Shown: piece by piece, positions 1-11,757 of the stretch
Layout of the letters: each line of letters begins with the position of its first letter
Numbering within the stretch: position 1 is the first letter of the stretch
NCBI GenBank assembly: GCA_015847255.1
Contig: JADLZK010007647.1
Span: 310,001 to 374,000 of the forward strand
Reading direction: 5' to 3'
Length of the DNA stretch: 64,000 nucleotides
DNA from: Hyparrhenia diplandra
Lineage: Eukaryota; Streptophyta; Magnoliopsida; Poales; Poaceae
The notes under the pieces: model-generated
What the model was told of the DNA's origin: nothing
Seen by the model: only the letters and a program-made list of their open reading frames with translations
Database searches by the model: none
Program-made: the position numbers and the translations under genes

Positions 1-1440
1 TAGCTGTACCTTTTTTCAACAATTAAAATTATGGGAGATAGAGATTAAAACTTTTTAGAGCATGGATACTTTAGTGAAAGCAAAGTATGCGTGATCTTGA
101 TCTTAGACTTTAGACAAATTTCAACATGGGTCGTGGTTTTGACAAAGCTCAACACAAGAAAGCAACAATAAATTAGATATATCTTTAATGATTGCTATGG
201 CTCTATTAGGATGTATCATTGATCACAAAGGAGAAGCATAACTAATGATTTTAATATTTTGAAATAAATAACTCTCCAAAGACAAGATAAAAGAAAGAGG
301 ATCTCATTATTCTAACTTTTATTCTTTCTCATGTTTTAAGCAATTAAGGCATCCCAACAAGTGACAGGTTTATGTAGGAATTTAATCATGCAAAACTTTG
401 TTCATGGGTTAACAAGACATCTTTTTCATATAGGAAAACATACCATAATGTAAAAAAGACTTATTTTAATTCGAATGTAAAGTAATTTGTGAAAATTGAA
501 AGGTTTTAGGAAGCAAACCGGCGGTGGATCTAAATCGGGCTCGAGTGGGGGGGGCTGGCAAGGGCCGGCCGCCTAATAATTGGGCGGTCGGCCCGCCTCG
601 GGCCGTGTCGGGTCGCGGTTCGTCGCGGCGAGTCGATGGTTCCGTCTTGGTTCCAATTTCTTGATTTTGGTCGCGAAAGAATTCTGTTGGGTCGCCGAGG
701 ATCTCCCCACACTTATTTTTCGTTATCTTGCATACAAAGCATGGTGGAGACAAAAACATATCCAGAAATATATGGAGAATAATTGACTCAACTTGTGGAT
801 GACTTCCATAAGAGCACTTTATTATATAATTCGAATCCTAATATTTAATAGTAAACTAATTTTGACTAAACCGAATTAAACAAATTAATCGAACTAACTT
901 TTATAACTCACACGCTAAGACTCATTAACTCGTATATAATAACTAGCTAATATTAAAAAGGTAAAGTAGCAATACTTATCGTGATAATCGGGGTGCTCTT
1001 CCCCAAAACCGGATCTTAAAGTAGTCCTTTCGTTTCGTCCTTGAACTCGTTCTCTCCATGGTTCTCCTTAAATGTTCTCCCCGCAAATATTAATTCCGCA
1101 TATACTCGAAGAAACAAATTCTAGGAACATATTGTGAGCCTTCATGTGCTCATGTATTTTTGGATTTTTTTCGAAAAGCGTGGACCTTCATGTGCCCACA
1201 TATTTTGATAATTTTTTTTTCTATGCAAAAAGGATGATGATGCAAAAACATATGGATGCAAAATTTTTGTATTTTTATTTTTATGCCACCACAAGTAAGG
1301 AGTGCTTACATGGGACTTTAAGAAACCCGATGTAAATGCAAGCAAACATATTTTTTATGATTTTTATGCAGGTGTAGGAAAGTAAATATGCTAAAGGAAA
1401 TATGTTAATTTAAATATGCCGTGCGTAAAAAATAAATATG

Positions 1441-2130
1441 CAGATAAATACCGAAGTTACCTCTCGGCGAGAGTTTTGAGTACTTACTCCCATGGCGTGC
1501 GTCATCGATGGCACCTCGTCGGAATGTCGCGGTTGCGAAATAGTGCCTTCATTATCTCGACGAGTGGGTAGATGAGGTGGCCGATGGAGATGGTGTTTGT
1601 TCGGTTGATGACGCGGGTAGTGGTAGGTTTTCCGAAGGTGTACTCTTTGACGTCCTCTTTAGTAGGTGATGCTTCTTTCTTTTTTTCCATGTCGCTTCTT
1701 CGGAGGAGACCTTTCTTGGAGTGGCAGTTTGGAGTGTTCGGTTGGTCGGGCGGCGAACTTCTTTAATCTTTTCTTAATGTCTTCCTTGTTCGCCAACTCC
1801 GTTCCAACCGGTCTTATGATTTTTAGCGGCGTCTCGGCGTCTTGTTTTTCTTGGGTCTCCAGTCATGTCGTGTGCTCACTTTGATCTTCCTTGATCACTC
1901 CTCAAGTGCATCATCCGATCTTAATAGCCACTTGGTGATGGCGTTGCCCATGTTCTTCGCCGATTCGGTTTGCTTGAAGGAAGATTGGATGGTGGCGGTG
2001 GCGGCGTCTTGTTTAGTGTGCATATTTGTAGGTCGGGGACTTCCACTTGTAGGAATTGGGGAAGTAAGACTTCTCCTCTTATTGCAAAGTGAGTCCCGCT
2101 TGCAAAAAACAAGGTAGAGATCAAGTGCAT
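1441..2130 (-). other. degenerate coding-like stretch, unrecognised
   Basis: Base composition shifts from AT-rich to coding-like. Minus-strand reading gives short open stretches (for example 1502-1690, with KEYTFGKPTTTR and GHLIYPLVEIMKALF) broken by several stops. It lies inside the Athila-like internal region and could be a decayed gag-like or captured gene segment. I do not recognise the family. Confidence 0.25.
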
Positions 2131-2839
2131 GGGCTCTGTTGGTGGGAAAACACCATCAGAACCAAAATTTCATTTACTTCCACTCTAACCTTGTGGGCAC
2201 ATTGAACAAGATAAAGATAATGTATAAGTTCATTTATGACAAGGGTGGTAAGATCAGAAGATAAATCTAGCATGTAAATATTTTTAGCAAAATAATGAGC
2301 GAACAAGAAAATGATGCTAGAAATTAAAAAGCTAACATGCTGAGTTAACAAAATTGGATCATGTGAAACTATAGCTCTAGCATGTTTGACTTTTCATTTA
2401 TGAGGATGCCATAGTAAAAAGGGAAATCGTATGACTACTTACCTCAAGGTGTTACCTTTATTATTGGAGTATGATGGCGCTTATTACACCTTGTGGTGGT
2501 CCTTCTCTTGTTCTTGAGTAGGTGTGGCTTGTGTGGTGGGTGTATATGTCAGAGGAAGAGGATGGCTTAATTATCTTCAATGGAATTGGCCTCCCTCCTT
2601 GATGCTTCCATCACCCATGAATTTCTCCCTCGAGTGAGCGCTTCGATTGTGGATCTTGTCTTCGTCACTCTTCTTCTTCTTGGCTCATTGGGAATCCGTC
2701 TTCTTTCGTATCTTGCTCCATCTCTAGTGAGTTCATCTCGACCTTCCCCCAAGTTTGTTTCAAAGTTTATTCTTTTCTGCGGGGGTTAGTCCAAAAGATA
2801 TACCAAAGATCTACTATAGTGTACTATGGTTCAAAAGTC

Positions 2840-3012
2840 AACCTAGACACCATGTCTAATTTGATTTAGGAAGGCGTTCTAACCTAAGCACCACGCTTAA
2901 TTTAAAAGCCTTTAGAAGAAAGATCACCACACCTTATGGTTTCGGGAATCAAACTAAACACCATGTTTAACTCGAGCCATGAAAACAATTTAAACTAAGC
3001 ACCATGCTTAAT
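2840..3012. repeat. four imperfect palindromes of the TAAGCACCATGCTTA type
   Basis: Variants of CTAAGCACCATGCTTAA occur near 2846, 2884, 2955 and 2999. Each is close to a perfect inverted repeat (TAAGC..GCTTA or TAAAC..GTTTA). The same motif appears once in each Athila-like LTR (near 5050 and near 31192), so it seems to be a family signature, not chance. Confidence 0.5.
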
Positions 3013-4590
3013 CTAAAAGGTGTATAAAAATACTTCAAAACCTAAGCATACTATAGCAAACAATGGTAGCATGAAAGCATTACGTAGATTTATTCAAACA
3101 GAGATGATAGAGCATGATAAGTGTTTAACAGATCGATCATGCATAAAGGTAAAGATAACCAAGCTAGTGTAGCAACATGACAATAAATGTTTCTATGTAT
3201 GTAATTCAATGTTGCATAATGACTGGTTGGACATACCTTGTATTGTCATCCTTTCGTTCTTTCTTTACTCCAAACCCTGGCATGGTCAAGGTGACAAGAA
3301 TACCGAAGGAAAATTTTTATAATCATATGCTCATAATGTAGGGGTATATAGTGATATATAAGTCTTTATAGTATTTCCCCTAGAGTGCTTGTTTTAGGAT
3401 AAAAAGCTCGTCCTTGGGAAACTTTCAAATTATGAATCAAGATGATGAAATGGTATCCCTTATATTGATCTCAAAATTTCAAGCCGTTGGAATATTCATC
3501 GACAACCACCCTTTCTAAATTTTTAAGAAAGAGAGTATGAGGGGGGGGATGGAGATCTCATGTGCGGCAAGAATTGAGATGGCAATCAATTTAGGAGTTT
3601 TCAAATGAGCATGGACTAGGTGGAAAAAGTTCCATTTATGAAGTAGTCTTTATGCTCATTGATGTTCTCGAGAAAATGTGCTCCTTTTGGTCTTCCTTAG
3701 ATCGTTCATAATATTTTAGGATCGTGAGGAGACTTTTGAGAAAAGGGCACAAGAGGGTTCATTGGGCTCAAGGATGTGGTTAAAGATGGGTTTGAAAAGA
3801 ATTATCTAATTTGAACATAAAGAGAGAGAGGCGGGAGTGGCTTAGGTGATGGCTTTGCTCTCTTCCTATGGCATGATTAGATATGCCATCCTTGAGGTTC
3901 CCTCAATGTCCTTGCGTAGCAATAAAGGTGCTTTCTAAGAGATTATCTTAAAAGAGGTTTGGATTGTATATGGTCTCTTGTGAAATTTGGAAGTTCGTGA
4001 AACTCATCATCTAACGAAATATCCAAGGGTTGAATTTCTTCTCCCCTTAAAGGTTTTTGGCGCATTGATGGTTTGGGGTTGATAGCTAAGTCTTGGGATT
4101 GGAGTGATGGTGATATAGCTATCGGAACTTCTATATATATTTTTTAAATTTGGAGGATGATTCTTCTTCCTTTGGGTGGTCATAAAGAATGCTAGTATAT
4201 GGGTTTCACCCACTGAGTTCGTCAAAGCAAACCTTGCTTAAAAAGGGAAAGAAAAGGTTCCTCCAAAAAGCGCATGATGATCATGCGCACAACACTTTCA
4301 TGATGTCGGCAAAGACTCCTACCATAGAAGATATGATCCCGCTTCTCACTCCCGAGAAGTATTGCTTCATGATCATTTTGATCAACCTTAGGCGAAGCTA
4401 ATGGCCGATGTAAGGATGAGATCTAAGGATTCTAGTGGGCGAGCTTCCGCTTAAGGGTGCAGTATAAGATAGGTAAATATGGAATCAATTGATCCCACGA
4501 AGATAGAAAAAGATGAGAAGATAGAATAAAAAGAAAAAAGATAAAAGTATGGTACAAGATTTAGCTATAGTTTTTCAACGTGGTCTCAAA
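3013..4590. other. AT-rich non-coding internal sequence
   Basis: This part of Athila-like element no. 1 has no supported gene. Short ORFs here (for example 4007-4225 on minus) have no recognisable domain. It is probably 5' leader or decayed internal region. Confidence 0.4.
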
Positions 4591-4610
4591 CCGTTCTCCC
4601 GAACGGCGTT
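4591..4610 (-). promoter_or_regulatory. primer-binding-site-like sequence
   Basis: On minus, AACGCCGTTCGGGAGAACGG follows the LTR end by about a dozen bases. It resembles the GGCGCCGTTGCCGGGG-type PBS used by many plant LTR elements, with small changes. The match is by eye. Confidence 0.4.
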
Positions 4611-4621
4611 TTTTAAATGCT

Positions 4622-5977
4622 TGTTGGTATTTGTTAACCTACGGGAATATTATGATGGATAATCCGCAAGTTTAACGGATACCGGTGAGCACTTCACCCG
4701 GGAATAGGGCTTTAAATATCGAATCCACGGGGAGAAGGTGAGAGAGTAGGTTGAGGTGTATAGCTAAATCCAGAGTGGCTATAAAACTAGATTAAAAAGA
4801 GAGGTAAGGAGTTCTATTAGGAAGGTCTTGTTCTCACTTCAAGTAAATCATTTGCACATTGTTCTTAAGAGGGGTTGTCATGAAGAAACTCTTAATAAAG
4901 GGAATCTACGCTAACAACGCAGGGGCTCCCTACGATTTCTATAAACGGGGGTGCATACGAAGGACTCAATATTTGTCACCACCACGATCGGCCTTTAACG
5001 GTTGGTGTTTCACCCGCCTATAGAAGGTATTCGTAATAAGCTAGTCAATCTAAGCACCACGCTTACATTAATCTAACAACTTTAACTCAAGAGCAACCAA
5101 GAATCAAAGTAATCTTATCAAAGAAATACGAACCTTAAGAACAATAGAGACAATACCACTTACTCGAATGGAAGTCGAACAATCCACAAGATCTCGAGTT
5201 GCGGCTCCAATGGCACCAACTCAGAGGAAGAAGAAGATGGAGGCGCCGGCAGCTCAGGGCCTTCCTTCAACTCCGCCTCAACCGCGCTCTAATTCTCTCA
5301 ACTTGAAGCTCTACTCTCAACTCTAATCTAAGGCTTCTAGTTCTACATCTTGTCTAATCTTCTACTTCTAGTTCTTGAACTAGAGCTAAGGCCGTCGACT
5401 AGAGCTGGATCCGATCGATATGATGATGAGTTGATCCGAGATGATTGAAGCCGGGGGCCCGGGGGCTCGCTTATATAGCCCGGAGGAGGTGCGTGTGTTG
5501 GATTTAGATCCATCTCGTGCTTCTACCGACGCCCTCGGATCAAACCGACATTAAACGACCGGATTAGATTGCATCTCGGAGGCGGTTGGAGAAGCTTCGA
5601 AACGGGCTTGCTTGGCGGCCAAGGCGGCCGATCGGCCTCGTTTATGGGTCGATCGCCCGGGGTGGGTCCCACTCGGGCCCCGCGATGCGTCGTGGCTTCG
5701 GAGTCTTCTAGATGATGTTTTCTTCGGTGCCAAGTTTGGTTCATGTCGGAGTAATCCGGAGCCTTCTAGACTTGTTTCGAGTTGGATTGCGTTGCGTTAC
5801 GCCGGTCGTATGCCACGTCATTTCGCCGCTTTTTTTCGTTAAGTCCCTCGCAAATCACAACTTTACTAAAACTCATGGAAATCATTAGTATAAACCCCTA
5901 ATAAGGTTATCTAATTATATTTTAGTCCTTTTCTATGTTTAGTTGACAATTAAAAGTATACGTTAACAGCGCCAACA
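4622..5977 (-). repeat. 5' LTR of Athila-like element no. 1
   Basis: The TG...CA ended LTR is read on minus. U3 contains a GC-rich block (5560-5700); the TATA box is at 5471-5477; U5 carries a CTTAGCTCTAGTTC-type region and the motif TAAGCACCACGCTTA around 5050-5064. The right boundary is set by loss of integrase homology at 5977/5978, the left by the PBS-like stretch that follows. Confidence 0.7.
5471..5477 (-). promoter_or_regulatory. TATA box of Athila-like LTR no. 1
   Basis: On the minus strand the sequence reads GGCTATATAAGCGAGC. The same CTATATAAGC context is found in the LTR at 30331-31619, which supports it as the retroelement promoter. Confidence 0.55.
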
Positions 5978-6222
5978 GTTGCGTAGCATCCAGAATGGAT
6001 TTCTTCGAGGATTTTTTTTTCCTTCTTGAAAGGCGATGCATTTGAGTAGTACTCGATGATCTTTGCTCTTTTATATAGCTTGTCCCCAATGAGCACATAG
6101 TTCTTGCTTCTTCTCAAGATCCTTGTTGCTTTTGTTTTGTCTTGGGGTAGCGTTTTGTTGTTGATGAAGTTGATGATGTCCTCGATCCGTGGAGTGGTTC
6201 TGCGACACGGAGATATTATCAT
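5978..6222 (-). pseudogene. integrase N-terminal zinc-finger region of Tat-like copy 1, truncated
   Basis: The stretch ends with KILEEIHSGCYA, matching the start of the HHCC zinc-binding region of retroviral-type integrases. It stops there because the Athila-like LTR begins. The DDE core and the 3' LTR are therefore missing on this side. Confidence 0.7.
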
Positions 6223-6389
6223 TACTTACGCTAGAGCTGATTGCTCTATATTTTCTTGATCCGGGTTCTCTTTGATTGAAGGCTTCGATAATTCTTCGAC
6301 GAATACTCCTGGTGGGACTTGAGCTCTATCATATCCGAGTTTGGCTAATACGCCCGCAGCCCACGCGTTTGCGTCTGAGCACGTGTAGG

Positions 6390-7290
6390 ATTTCTAGGCC
6401 TTGGAAGTTCTTTTCCAATTTGCGTACTTCGCGCGGTAGAGGCCCATGTTATCCTTGGTGCAGTCCCAGTCTTTGTTGACTTGATTTATGACAACCGCGG
6501 AGTCGCCATATACTTGAAGTCTCTTGATTCCCGAGTTTTTTTGCCACTTTGAGGCCATGGATGAGTGCCGTGCTCGCGCCTCGTTGTTGGTAGCTTGCCA
6601 CATTATCTGCGGCACATACTTGAGTTGTCTCCTTACGGAGATAAGAAGAGAATCCCGGCTCCCCGCTCCCCGAGCTTCAATGATCCATCAAGTACATGCT
6701 CCAATGTTTCTTGATGTCGTCGGGTATGGGTTGTTGGAGCTCTGTCCCATTACGCTATAAAGTCCGGAAGTGCCCGAGATTTGATTGCTCTTCGTGGGGG
6801 TGAACTCTAGATTTAATGCTCCGAGTTTCTACCGCCCATTTTGATATGCGTCCTGTTGAATCCTTGTTCCATAGGATGTCTCCGAGTGGAGAATCTGTGA
6901 CCACTTTGTTATCTTATGGTCATTGAAGTAGTGCCGTAGCTTCCTTGATGTGATCAATATGGGTAGAGCAGTTTCGTGACGTGAGGGTATCGAGCTTTGG
7001 ATTACGAAAGGACCTCGCTCACGTAGTAAACTAGCCTCTGGGTTTTCTTCTTTGTTTCGGGCTCTTCTCTCTCCACAATGATTGCCGAGGTGACTACTGT
7101 ATTGTTAGTCGCTATGTAAAGCATGAGGTCTTCATGATCTTTCGGGGGAGTGAGGACTGGTGCCGACATTAGGTATTGTTTGAGTTCTTCAAATGACTTG
7201 TCTGCCTCTTTACTCCATTCGAACTTTCCCTTGGTCTTGATCAATTTGAAGAAAGGTAATCCTTTTTCTCCCGGTTTAGATATGAATCAT
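6390..7290 (-). pseudogene. RNase H and second RNase H-like domain of Tat-like copy 1
   Basis: 7002-7244 reads FEWSKEADKSFEELK and LYIATNNTVVTSAIIVERE, the RT connection and start of RNase H typical of gypsy elements. 6394-6615 reads ATNNEAR and VYGDSAVVINQVNKDWDC, the signature of the additional 'archaeal-type' RNase H of the Tat lineage. Sequence between them (6620-7000) is coding-like but frameshifted. Confidence 0.75.
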
Positions 7291-7299
7291 TTGAGTGCC

Positions 7300-8190
7300 G
7301 CCATGCACCCCCGTGAGTTTTTGGGACGTCCTTGATGTTTCGGGGTTGTCTCATCTCTCGTGATAGCTTTGATACGCTTGAAGCCGGCTTCTATGCCTCT
7401 GCTGTGACCAAGAACCCGAGTAATTGTCCCGATGGTACTCCAAAAACGCATTTTGTTGGGTTGAGCTTCCACTTCCACTTCTTAAGGTTGTTGAAAGTCT
7501 CCTCCAAGTCTTGAATTAGAGTATCGGCTCCCTTGTTTTCACCACCACGTCGTCCACGTATGCTTTCGGCGTTTTTGCCAATCTGCTCTCCCAAACAAGT
7601 CTGTATCGCTCTTTGATACATTGCTCCGGCGTTCTTGATCCGAATGACATTGTTTTATAGCAAAGAGGGCACCGAAGGGGGTGATAAAAGAGGTCTTGCT
7701 CGATCTTCTTTTTGAGCTTATCCGGTGGTAGCCCTGAATAGCAATCTAGGAATGATAATAGGGCTGATCCGCTGTGGAATCCACTATTTGGTCAATCCTT
7801 GGTAACCCAAATGGATCTTTTGGGCAATGCTTGTTCAGGTCGGTGTAGTCTACACACATGCGCCATTCGAGGTGTTCTTCTTTTGTACGGAACCGGGTTA
7901 GCTAGCCAACGGATGTAGGATTTCTCCGATGAATCGGGTTGCAGTAGTTTCGCGATCTCCTTTTTGATGGCTTCTTTCTTTTTCGGTGAGAATCTCCTCA
8001 GTCTTTGCTTGATGGGTTTGGATCCCATTGATATCAATTTCGTGCTTTCGGCCGGCTCCCTTGGAACGCCGGGCATATCTGCCGGTTTCCAAGAAAATAT
8101 ATCTTTGTGTTGCCTTAGGAAGTTTGGTGAGTGCGAATTCCTATTTTGGAGATAAGTGAGAGGCGATGATCGCCGTCTTGGATGGATCAC
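7300..8190 (-). pseudogene. reverse transcriptase of Tat-like copy 1, frameshifted
   Basis: The N-terminal part (7792-8190) has FSWKPADMPGVP, then KPIKQRLRRFSPKKKEAI and WLANPV, standard gypsy RT landmarks. The palm motif YVDD can be read on minus at about 7548-7562, followed by the conserved LEETFNNLKKWKWKLNPTKC block (7391-7621). A 2-base loss near 8028, shown by the Helitron target site in copy 2, and other indels break the frame. Confidence 0.8.
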
Positions 8191-8329
8191 CTATCTCAGT
8201 AAATCGATGTGCTTGACGTCGGCTTCTTCGGGGGTACCAAGATTGCTTGTTTCTTGGCTTGGTATCTCGAGTTCCTCGGATTTGTCTCCGTGCCATTTGA
8301 TTGACTTCTCTTTTCTCCAAGAATGTACC

Positions 8330-8800
8330 GGTCTTGTTCGCTATTTCAATGGCTTGGACGTCGCACTCGAAAGCCTTTTTGAGATCTCCTTTGATTGAAA
8401 GAACTCCAAATGGCGCCGGTATCTTTAGCAATAGATACGGGTAGTGTGGAATAGCCATGAATTTTGCAATTGCCGGTCTTCCCATGATGGCATGATATGG
8501 TGACTCGAGATGCGCTACTTCGAACTTGACGTATTCCGTTCGGTAGTTTGAAGGTGTTCAGAAAGTGATGGAGGTAGGGTGACTTGTCCAATTGGTATTG
8601 CTGCTCGTCTGGGGACTATCCCGTAGAAAGGGGTGCTGGAGGGAGCAATTAACCCGAGAGGTCTAGTCCCATCTTGTCCAAAGTGTCTCGAGAATATGAT
8701 GTTCAGCCACGTACCTCCGTCGTCAATTACCTCGGTTCTTTGTTACTCCAGCTATGGTGGGTTCTATCACCAAGGGATCTGATCCGGCGTTGCCTACACT
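8330..8800 (-). pseudogene. aspartic protease region of Tat-like copy 1, frameshifted
   Basis: It matches the intact protease reading of copy 3 (18299-19276), including the stretch after the active site (FYGIVPGRA, AIMGRPAIAKFMAIPHYPY, FGVLSIKGDLKKA). The active-site region reads DDGGTWLNIIF in place of the DGGAGLNIIF of copy 3. Indels split it into short frames. The enzyme would cut the gag-pol polyprotein. Confidence 0.7.
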
Positions 8801-8899
8801 TGTCCATTGATCCTCCCTTGTGAATTGTATCGGGTATTGGGACCAATTGAGGTAGTGCGGCGTTCGCGGGTTCTGCTTTGCCATGATCGATCGTAGTGC

Positions 8900-11234
8900 T
8901 AGCTTGTCTTGTCTCTTGCTCTTTGATCCAGGAACTCCGAAAGAATATGGCGTTTAGAGATCTTGTTGCTTTACGAAAGTCCCCTATCTTTTGTCCGTTG
9001 TTGTCTTCTCCTTTTTTCGTCTTGGCTGTGCTCTTTCTGCTTTTGAATCTCTTCCTTTATATCTTTCCCGGAAGGTCGTGTAGTTTTCGGAGCGTATGAT
9101 GAGCTCCGGGATGAAAGGCGCAAGGCAAGTCTTCTAGTTTGATGTTGTCTTTCTTTGTTGCCGTTGCCCTTGTTGCCGTTGTACTTTGGTTTGTATGGCT
9201 TCTTTGGTTTTTCGCAAACGCCTTGTTGTGTTGTACGGTCCACGCTTCTTGTATTCTTTGAGAGTTGATCTGTTCTTTCTTCGGGCCTTCCGTGTTCTTT
9301 CTCTCCGGGAAGCGATCACGGGTTCTTTCTTCGGCTCCGATCATTTTCTCAACGGTGAGCTTGAACGTTCGTTGGTCCTCGGGTTGTCTTTGTAGAAGTC
9401 CGAGAATTGCCACCTTTGAGAGATTCCATTGCGAGCGCATCCACCACTTCTCTTTTCGTGATGTCATGCACGGGATCTCATCTCGCCAAATCTTCGATAG
9501 TAATCTCTCAAGGATTCTCTCGCTTACGCTTGAGGCTCTTTAATTCGGCTGCGTGATGGGATGGGTGATGATTCCTGAAGTTATTGCAAAATACTTTCTC
9601 GCAAATCTTCCCGGTATTCTATTGAGCCCTCTTCGATCTTGTCGAACCATTGGAGTGGTAGAGCTTCTAGGGCCATGGGAAAGAAAACGGCTTTTGCGTC
9701 ATCATCTCCTCGGCCCGACTCAATGGATTGTGAGTAGACTCGAGCCATTGCTTGGGCTCTATTTTTCCCATCGTATTTTGAGTGATTTGAAGGTTTGAAC
9801 TTTGGGGGTAGTTTGACTCACGGTAGTCTTTTCTGCGAAGCAAGGGAATCTATCATAGCCCCCTGTTGTCCTCCCTTCGATTTGTCACGAGGATCTTGCC
9901 CCTTGTGTCGGGGTTCTTGCGGGTCTATATGTGGACTCCACGACTTCTTCGTGTCGGTTTGGTCTTGGGGTGAGATTAGCCCTCGGGGGTCTACGGTTTC
10001 CTCCATCCCTCGAGCCGCCTTGAGTTTTACGGGTTCTCGGCGTGCCCAACCTCTCGAAGACATTAGACCGACTTCTTTGTATGTGCGAATTGTTTGCCTT
10101 ATTTGTGACTGGCGGGATCTCTTTCTTGGGTGGCTTTCGAAGCGCTTCCTTGATGAGCCTCTCCTCGTCATTTAGGTTTGAAGCCGGTCTTGAGGCGTTC
10201 AATCAACTCTTGTATCTTTTTAGGTGTGTTGTCTAATGGTCATCTTCAGCTTCCCTTTCAGATTTCATCTTCTCATATTCAAGCAAGCAGTCGGCTTGGT
10301 ATTTGTTCGGGCTTGTTTGCGCTTGCATGCTTCTGTCTCGGCGTCCTCCCTTGGCTTGTTTCTTCTTAGCCTTGAATGGCGGTGGTCTTCTCCTTCGTCT
10401 TCTTGGGTTCTTTTGTCCGCCGAGATGTTTGATAGACCTTCGTCGGTGGACCTGATGTCGGGGGCATCACGGAGGGTTAAGCGGCGTGCGGGCTCTTGCT
10501 ATCACCAAGATTTCGTTGGGATCATGAGCCTTTGGGCGCCACTCCTTCCGTCGAGGGAAGATTAGGTAAACTTGCCATCCACGTACACCGCCGTTTCTTG
10601 GCGTTCGGTCTTTGTGAGATCTCTAGGCGAGTGGATGATGCACTCCTCCGGCGTCCTTGTTAGGGCGAGTCCTCGTTCTTGCGCGCCCTTCAAAGGAATC
10701 TCCAGCTTTCTTTTGAAAGTTGTCTTGATACACCTTGTATGTGTGAATGCGGCATTCACGTAGTCCGTTGGGAATTGGTAAGGTAACTGGGTTGATACCC
10801 AGATTTGTCTCGGTTTCGCCATCTTTCTCGAGTCGGGGTAGCCTTTCTTGAAAAAATTCTTTTCGAACTGATCCGGTTCCCTTATGCGAGCCGGGTAGGA
10901 GTACCGCTTCAAGTTGCCTTCGGAGTCCGCCTTTGAACCTTGGATGACTCCCTTTCCCGAGTGTTTTCGGTTTGGTCTTGCGGCGTAGTCCTCGAATCGG
11001 TGTCGAGCTTGTTCTCCGTTTCGAGGCGATGTCGGCGTCAAGCGCTCGCCCGAGCTTCTCGGCGAGTTCGATTCTCGGCCTTGGATTTTCGATGATGTAG
11101 CTTCGAGTCTTGCCGTCGTCGTCGATCTCGCAAGTCCATGATCCGAAGATGATCGTATTTCTCGTCGTCGAGCCATGATGTCGTGGTCCGCCGAACTCGT
11201 GCTGAAATTCGGCGAGCCCCTACAGCGGCGCCCG
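8900..11234 (-). pseudogene. gag of Tat-like copy 1, frameshifted
   Basis: The reading is spread over several frames. Pieces visible on minus include a basic N-terminal part (10562-11176, about 204 codons), a linker (9818-10202), a capsid-like core around 9400-9800 (a WLRVYSQSIE-like stretch in copy 3 is the clearer version), and a C-terminal histidine/cysteine-rich segment near 9070-9130 (FHPGAHHTL..C) followed by a charged tail. Gag would form the virus-like particle in which reverse transcription takes place. At least four frame changes are needed to read through. Comparison with copies 2 and 3 shows most are single-base gains or losses at C/G-rich sites. Confidence 0.75.
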
Positions 11235-11235
11235 G

Positions 11236-11757
11236 TATCGATGTTTTCTGACCCAGAGAGCCCGCCCGCGGGGTGGAGCGGCGGTTTGTTTGGGCCTCGA
11301 TGAACACGGAGTCCGGCGGTTTGTTCTTGGCGATTGACATGGAGACGGGGTTTTTATCTTGGTTCGGGCCCTCGATCCTTGATCGAGTAAAGACCTTTAC
11401 GTCGGTCGGCGTGAGCTTTGTTTTTGATTGATGGGGTCAAGCGAAGATCGGTTGAAAGGTTTCTGACACTTGATGTGTTCAAGTTGCGCTCTCCTCTGAG
11501 GTGCTCTTTGGCCGCCTTTTATAGTTCAAGGGGCCAAAGAGCTTTGCCTCGAACCTAGTCGGATACGAGAGAGGGTTGTCAGTCGAGGATTGAACACCGG
11601 ACTCTAAACATGGTAATCGACTAGAGTTCTATCGATTACAAATGAAGTCTACCGTAGCTATGCTTCCATTGCCTTACGGGAGTTGTTTGTGGCCGCAGGC
11701 TGGGGCGAATCCTGCGCGAACAACTCTGCGGAGTCCTAAGGTGATCCCGTATCCACA
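11236..11757 (-). repeat. 5' LTR of Tat-like copy 1 (about 522 bp)
   Basis: On minus the LTR starts TGTGGATACGGGATCACC and ends near ACATCGATA, just before a GGGCGCCG PBS-like stretch. Equivalent LTRs of almost the same length are at 17772-18298 and 21289-21812. The TATA box is TATAAAAGG at 11515-11523. Confidence 0.8.
11515..11523 (-). promoter_or_regulatory. TATA box of Tat-like LTR copy 1
   Basis: TATAAAAGG on minus, conserved in the LTRs of copies 1 and 3 (copy 2 has TATAAATGG). It lies mid-LTR, where the U3/R boundary is expected. Confidence 0.55.

Larger units (their letters stand above)
1..5977 (-). mobile_element. Athila-like LTR retrotransposon no. 1, 5' LTR plus degenerate internal region, cut by window start
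   Basis: The element reads on the minus strand. A 1.36 kb LTR (4622-5977) starts TGTTGGCGCTGTTAACG and ends ACCAACA, followed by a primer-binding-like site and then AT-rich internal sequence to the window edge. LTR start, TATA context (CTATATAAGC) and the 3' part (a variant of 'CCGTGG..TCGAT' and 'CGGTATCCGT') match the LTR at 30331-31619, which is tied to an Athila-type integrase; lineage is assigned by that similarity. No gag or pol could be recognised in 1-4590, so this may be a non-autonomous or heavily decayed member. Its right end interrupts the integrase of the neighbouring Tat-like copy just after the zinc-finger residues H..SGC, as expected of a nested insertion. Confidence 0.7.
5978..11757 (-). 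mobile_element. Tat/Retand-like Ty3/gypsy retrotransposon, copy 1 (5' LTR to integrase N-terminus)
   Basis: Order on minus: LTR (11757-11236), gag, protease, reverse transcriptase, RNase H, a second RNase H-like domain, then the start of integrase. A second RNase H-like domain between RNase H and integrase is a known trait of the Tat lineage. The rest of integrase and the 3' LTR are absent because an Athila-like LTR begins at 5977. The copy carries many single-base indels, so no full polyprotein is open. On the right its 5' LTR abuts the middle of the reverse transcriptase of copy 2, as expected if copy 1 jumped into copy 2. Confidence 0.85.

Noticed and set aside
11038..11340. Gag start at 11340 within Tat-like copy 1
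   Set aside because: The ATG lies inside the 5' LTR, upstream of the PBS-like site; the true gag start must be to its left.
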